A stretch of DNA of 18,640 bases from an uncultured Coriobacteriales bacterium (GTDB taxonomy: Bacteria > Actinomycetota > Coriobacteriia > Coriobacteriales > UMGS124), in contig CABQHM010000063.1 of the NCBI GenBank assembly GCA_902464015.1, forward strand, positions 1 through 18,640, in the 5' to 3' direction. The position numbers were made by a program, and so were the translations under genes. Positions within the stretch are counted from its first letter, which is position 1. The number at the start of each line of letters is the position of its first letter. Below the pieces are notes generated by a model. The model ran no database searches and was not told the origin of the DNA. It was given only the letters and a program-made list of their open reading frames with translations. Positions 15,591 to 18,640 of the stretch are shown here, in pieces.

Positions 15591-15633
15591 AAAACCCAAA
15601 GGCAAGCCTTGTTGTTAAAGAGTCCCACGAGGA

Positions 15634-16097
15634 TCACTTTTCAAGCATGTGCTTCCCAACGACCCAGGCACCAACCAGCATCTCCCCGACGGACAGGCCC
15701 ATCAGGATGTCGGAGACGAGGTCCTGCACATCTGTCCCGCCGGTGCCCTGGACATGGCGCCGCAAGCGATGCCGAGGACGATGAGGACGAGGCCGTAAAG
15801 GATGCCCTTCCGACGCTCCAACTCCTGCGTGCGGCGCAGCAAGTCGAGAATCTGCTCATCGTCGTAGACCCGCACGCTATTTTGTGCCGCGTCCTCGCCG
15901 TCCATAAGCTCCGGGAGCGTCACATGGAGCGCGCCACAGAGCCCCTGGATGATACCGTAATCCGGCATGCACTTGCCATTCTCCCACTTGGAGACCGTCT
16001 TGTTTGAGATGCCGAGCTGCTCTGCCAGCTGCTCCTGCGCCAGGTTTTGCTCCCCGCGCTTCCTTGCGATGCAACTGCCGATGGCCGCCTGGTTCAT
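15634..16097 (-). CDS. XRE-family regulator with C-terminal membrane segments, broken by a 1-base frameshift
   Basis: ATG 16097 follows GGGAGGTG by five bases. Residues 4-60 form a Cro/CI-type helix-turn-helix (IGSCIARKRGEQNLAQEQLA, then SNKTVSKWENGKCMPD). After a polar stretch comes one membrane segment (GILYGLVLIVLGIACGAM). The open frame then ends at 15702 with an atypical polar tail. In the next frame the sequence continues as TDVQDLVSDILMGLSVG and a second membrane segment ending VVGKHMLEK, stopping at 15634. One missing base between about 15735 and 15746 (for example in the CCC at 15735-15737) accounts for this; the restored protein would have 154 residues. It lies 687 bases upstream of, and divergent from, the flavoprotein at 16785. 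XRE proteins with short membrane tails are common in this phylum-level group; the target is unknown. Confidence 0.82.
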
Positions 16098-16503
16098 AGA
16101 AGCACCTCCCGTTTTGAGGACGGCCCAAGCGTGTGACAAAAGCCGAGGCAGAGGCATCCCCGTTGGTAGAATTCAGGGGAACATGGGTCCAAGTGACAGC
16201 TTCAGGCACGGCTGTATGGACCTGCGGCGCGCGCGGACAACCCGCCCAGCAAAGACCCGCGTCAAGTACGCGACCGCCTCGCCCGGTGAAAGCCCGCGCC
16301 GAGCGCGCGACGATTCCCGGCGGGGCCGGGCTTGCCCATACACCACAATTCGACACGCGATCTAAGTGAGACGGGGCCGTCCCGAGACGCGCCTCAACCC
16401 GCAACGGTTTCAGTCTCACTGGGCTTTTTCGCCGCCTTAAAACAGGCGCCGGAGGCATTACAGCCTGCTTTTTGCACCAAACCCCCAGCTAGACCTGTCC
16501 ATC

Positions 16504-16536
16504 CCCCGGCCGTGGTGAGGCCTCACCACCCCGGGG
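16504..16536. promoter_or_regulatory. 18-bp perfect palindrome with outer GC arms
   Basis: GTGGTGAGGCCTCACCAC (16512-16529) is perfectly symmetric. CCCCGG (16504-16509) and CCGGGG (16531-16536) can extend the stem after a small asymmetric gap. On the plus strand it lacks a T-tract, so a protein-binding operator is more likely than a terminator. It lies about 250 bases upstream of the flavoprotein and 415 bases upstream of the XRE-family start. Confidence 0.4.
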
Positions 16537-16627
16537 CCAAAGCCGTGCCCCCGCGCGGTTTCACCATCGGCGGGGCATGCGCGCACGGCTGGATCGGCGC
16601 ATTCTTCGAGTCGTCACGAGGGGCGGC

Positions 16628-16713
16628 GGGCGCCGATGCGCCCGGGGTCCGCGCAGGGAGGCGCGGCCGGGGCGCCGGGGGCAAGGGTGCCCCGTGCGGG
16701 CGCCGATGCGCCC
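16628..16713. repeat. 16-base hairpin sequence repeated exactly 70 bases apart
   Basis: GGGCGCCGATGCGCCC occurs at 16628-16643 and again at 16698-16713. Each copy is itself a 6-bp inverted repeat around CGAT. The 70-base period is close to seven helical turns, so both would present the same face. They lie 72-157 bases upstream of the flavoprotein ATG and could be paired operators. The surrounding sequence is extremely GC-rich, which raises the chance of accidental symmetry, but an exact 16-base repeat is harder to dismiss. Confidence 0.45.
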
Positions 16714-16784
16714 CTCGCTTCCAGTCGGATGCGGCCCGCGAACCTATATATGGGCGGGCCGCGCACAGCGAAAGGGGAACGACA

Positions 16785-18326
16785 ATGGAGAACGTCAACC
16801 GCAGGTCCCTCGTCAAGGGGGCGGCACTCGCCTCCGCGGGCCTGGCCGCCGCGGCCCTGGCCTGCCGCCAGCCCAAGGCGGCACTGGCCGCCGACGAGGT
16901 CGCCTTCGACGAGGAGTGCGACGTCCTGGTCGTCGGCTCGGGCTACTCGGGCCTGGCCGCCGCCTACGAGGCCAAGGCCGCCGGCGCCGACGTCAAGGTC
17001 GTCGAGAAGCTCGCCGTCGTGGGCGGCAACTCGCTGGTCGCCGACGGCGACTTCGCCGTGTGCGGCTCGGCGGGCCAGAAGGCCAAGGGCATCGAGGACT
17101 CCGTCGAGAAGTACGTCCACGACATGCAGGTGGCGGGACTCTTCCTCAACGACGTCGAGAAGTGCCGCGTCATCGCCGAGAGGTCCAACGAGACCTGGGA
17201 GTGGACGCGCGACGTGCTGGGCACCGAGTGGCAGATGGACGAGGAGACCGGCGAGGCCAAGCCGATCCCCTACGGCGGCCACTCCGTCATGCGCACCCTG
17301 CACCCCGTGAGCGCCCACGGCGCCTCCATCGTGCTGCCCCTGCAGGAGAGGCTCTCCGAGATGGGCGTCGAGGTCCAGACCGAGACCATGCTGGCCAACC
17401 TGGTGAAGGACGGGAACGGCCGCGTCGTGGGCGCCGAGCTGCGCGCGGGCGCCTCGAACAACGACGTGACGACGGGCGAGCCCCTCTACGTCAAGGCCCG
17501 CCGCGGCGTCGTCCTGGCCTCGGGCGGCTTCGGCCGCGACGTCGAGTGGCGCATGCAGCACGACCCGCGCCTGGACGGGTCCGTCGACTGCACCAACGCC
17601 GCCGGCGCCACCGCCGAGAGCCTCTGCGCCGCCATCGAGTGCGGCGCGCTTCCCGTGCACCTCGACTGGATCCAGTGCGGCCCGTGGTGCAGCCCCGACG
17701 AGGAGGGCTACGGCGTGGGCCCGACCTGGATCGACTCGGTGGCCGGCTACGCCCCCAGCATCGACCCCAGGACCGGCGAGCGCTGCGTCAACGAGCTCAC
17801 CGACCGCAAGCGCTACTGCGACGTGATCTTCGAGGTCGGCGAGCCGCTCATCCAGGTCACCAGCGACGCCAACGTGCCCGACTGGAGCCGCGGCCAGCTC
17901 GAGAGGTGCCTGGAGGCCGGCGTCAGCTGGCAGTTCGACTCCCTCGAGGAGCTCGCCGAGCACTTCGGGATGCCCGTCGACGCCTTCCTGGCCCAGATGG
18001 ATCGCTACAACAAGATCGTCGAGGCCAAGGACGACGACCAGTTCGGCAAGGCCATCCCCGAGGACGCCGTCGCCATCGACACCGCGCCCTTCTACGCCAC
18101 CCGCCTGTGGCCGAAGGTCCACCACACCATGGGCGGCGTCAAGACCGACGTCGACACCCGCGTGCTCGACGTGCGCCTGCAGCCCATCGAGGGCCTCTAC
18201 GCCGCCGGCGAGGTCACGGGCGGCGTCCACGGCGCCTGCCGCCTGGGCTCCTGCGCCACGGCCGACTGCCTGGTCAACGGCCGCATCGCCGGCCAGAAGG
18301 CCGCCGCGGCCGAGCCCGTCGCCTAA
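16785..18326 (+). CDS. Exported FAD-dependent reductase of the flavocytochrome c / urocanate reductase-like type
   Basis: ATG 16785 follows AAAGGGGA and starts a 513-residue protein with a twin-arginine signal (NRRSLVKGAA, residues 5-14); a Cys at 27 lies after the hydrophobic stretch but in a poor lipobox. FAD motifs are GSGYSG (51-56), Glu74 and VVGGNSLVADGDF (78-90). Unlike the other flavoproteins here, it keeps most fumarate-reductase catalytic positions: Arg in VNELTDRKR, His in HHTMGG (446-451) and Arg486 in VHGACRLGS. The His of the usual HPT motif is replaced in IQCGPWCSPDE, so fumarate itself is unlikely and another α,β-unsaturated acid is more probable. No heme or FMN domain is attached. 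Its base composition is visibly richer in G+C, with almost every third codon position G or C. No LuxR gene is adjacent; the divergent XRE-family gene is the nearest regulator. An intrinsic terminator follows. Confidence 0.93.
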   Translation: MENVNRRSLVKGAALASAGLAAAALACRQPKAALAADEVAFDEECDVLVVGSGYSGLAAAYEAKAAGADVKVVEKLAVVGGNSLVADGDFAVCGSAGQKAKGIEDSVEKYVHDMQVAGLFLNDVEKCRVIAERSNETWEWTRDVLGTEWQMDEETGEAKPIPYGGHSVMRTLHPVSAHGASIVLPLQERLSEMGVEVQTETMLANLVKDGNGRVVGAELRAGASNNDVTTGEPLYVKARRGVVLASGGFGRDVEWRMQHDPRLDGSVDCTNAAGATAESLCAAIECGALPVHLDWIQCGPWCSPDEEGYGVGPTWIDSVAGYAPSIDPRTGERCVNELTDRKRYCDVIFEVGEPLIQVTSDANVPDWSRGQLERCLEAGVSWQFDSLEELAEHFGMPVDAFLAQMDRYNKIVEAKDDDQFGKAIPEDAVAIDTAPFYATRLWPKVHHTMGGVKTDVDTRVLDVRLQPIEGLYAAGEVTGGVHGACRLGSCATADCLVNGRIAGQKAAAAEPVA

Positions 18327-18371
18327 CAGACGCTAGGGCTCCGAGGGCCCACATAACCCACCCCCTCGGGC

Positions 18372-18410
18372 GGGGCGTCGGCCTCACGGCCGGCGCCCCG
18401 TTATTGTTTT
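18372..18410 (+). terminator. Strong intrinsic terminator of the flavoprotein gene
   Basis: GGGGCGTCGGCC (18372-18383) pairs with GGCCGGCGCCCC (18388-18399) as a 12-bp stem with one G-T wobble and a TCAC loop, followed by TTATTGTTTT. It begins 45 bases after the flavoprotein stop. Confidence 0.85.
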
Positions 18411-18640
18411 GTCCAGGGACCGCGACCAACTCCCATCGGCCGAACAGATCTTTTGCCGTGAAGCGACCCTGCATAAACCTCGTCCCCGTCGCACCCTGGA
18501 ATCGGCCTTGCCGCGACTCCCAAAACCCCACTCGACCCGAACGCCCGCCAGGCGTCCAGTCGCTTGGAACCCATAGGCGGCGGCACACTTCGGGAGTACC
18601 GTATGACGCCCACAGGCAATATAATCCCCCTATCTATCTC
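18411..18640. other. Right-edge sequence with no supported gene
   Basis: After the terminator, no coding region, RNA gene or repeat is recognisable. A 72-codon frame on the minus strand has no ribosome-binding site or family resemblance. TATAAT at 18620-18625 matches a -10 consensus but has no suitable -35 element 16-18 bases away; it could belong to a gene to the right of the window. Confidence 0.3.

Larger units (their letters stand above)
16098..16784. promoter_or_regulatory. 687-base intergenic region with several dyads
   Basis: No recognisable gene is present. The region contains AGTGAGAC (16365-16372) and GTCTCACT (16413-16420), an 8-bp inverted repeat with a 40-base loop followed by GGGCTTTTT. 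It also holds an 18-bp palindrome at 16512-16529 and a repeated hairpin at 16628 and 16698, both listed separately. TATATA (16745-16750) 34 bases before the flavoprotein ATG is a possible -10 with no convincing -35. The length and the density of symmetry suggest either complex control of the flavoprotein or residue of a lost gene. Confidence 0.35.

Noticed and set aside
16133..16784. N-terminal extension of the third flavoprotein back to 16332
   Set aside because: The extension is low-complexity translation of GC-rich intergenic DNA; ATG 16785 has a ribosome-binding site and is followed at once by a twin-arginine signal.
16614..18230. 538-codon minus-strand frame opposite the third flavoprotein
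   Set aside because: Shadow frame caused by the strong G/C third-position bias; composition is not protein-like.

Overview
The window looks like the chromosome of an anaerobic, high-GC actinobacterium of the class Coriobacteriia, most likely Eggerthellaceae. This is inferred from gene content and GC-rich codon use, not from a marker gene. The hallmarks are several exported fumarate-reductase-like flavoproteins, LuxR regulators with a large membrane-embedded N-terminal half, and a NapH-like membrane 4Fe-4S protein. No tRNA, rRNA, transposase, phage gene or CRISPR array was seen.

Layout. At 0.1-5.4 kb a Tat-exported flavoprotein (98-1753, minus) diverges from a membrane LuxR regulator (2051-3555, plus, with an apparent 1-base frameshift). 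A C-terminal remnant of a 4Fe-4S gene follows (3636-3838, minus), then a second membrane LuxR regulator (3915-5432, minus). At 5.4-9.2 kb a second flavoprotein (5780-7582, plus) diverges from that LuxR and is followed by an S41-type peptidase homologue (7685-9163, plus). At 9.2-11.3 kb lie the intact NapH-like 4Fe-4S protein (9255-10091, minus) and a junction where a LuxR gene and a flavoprotein gene, pointing away from each other, have both lost their 5' parts. At 11.5-15.0 kb three minus-strand genes lie in a row: a triheme cytochrome c fused to a sulfite-oxidase-like domain (13424-15025), a small secreted sulfite-oxidase-like protein (12573-13376) and a MerR-family regulator (11534-12478). 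At 15.4-18.4 kb are a frameshifted XRE-family membrane regulator (15634-16097, minus), a 687-base intergenic region rich in dyad symmetries, and a third intact flavoprotein (16785-18326, plus) ending in a strong intrinsic terminator.

How the parts may work together. The repeated unit is a membrane LuxR regulator divergent from an exported flavin reductase, which fits substrate-controlled anaerobic respiration on small organic acceptors. None of the flavoproteins carries its own heme or FMN domain, so a separate donor is needed; the NapH-like protein is a plausible quinol-side donor. The gene remnants show that these modules have been duplicated and deleted in place. The least familiar part is the 11.5-15.0 kb cluster, where a c-type cytochrome is fused to a sulfite-oxidase-like fold behind what looks like a Sec signal rather than a Tat signal.
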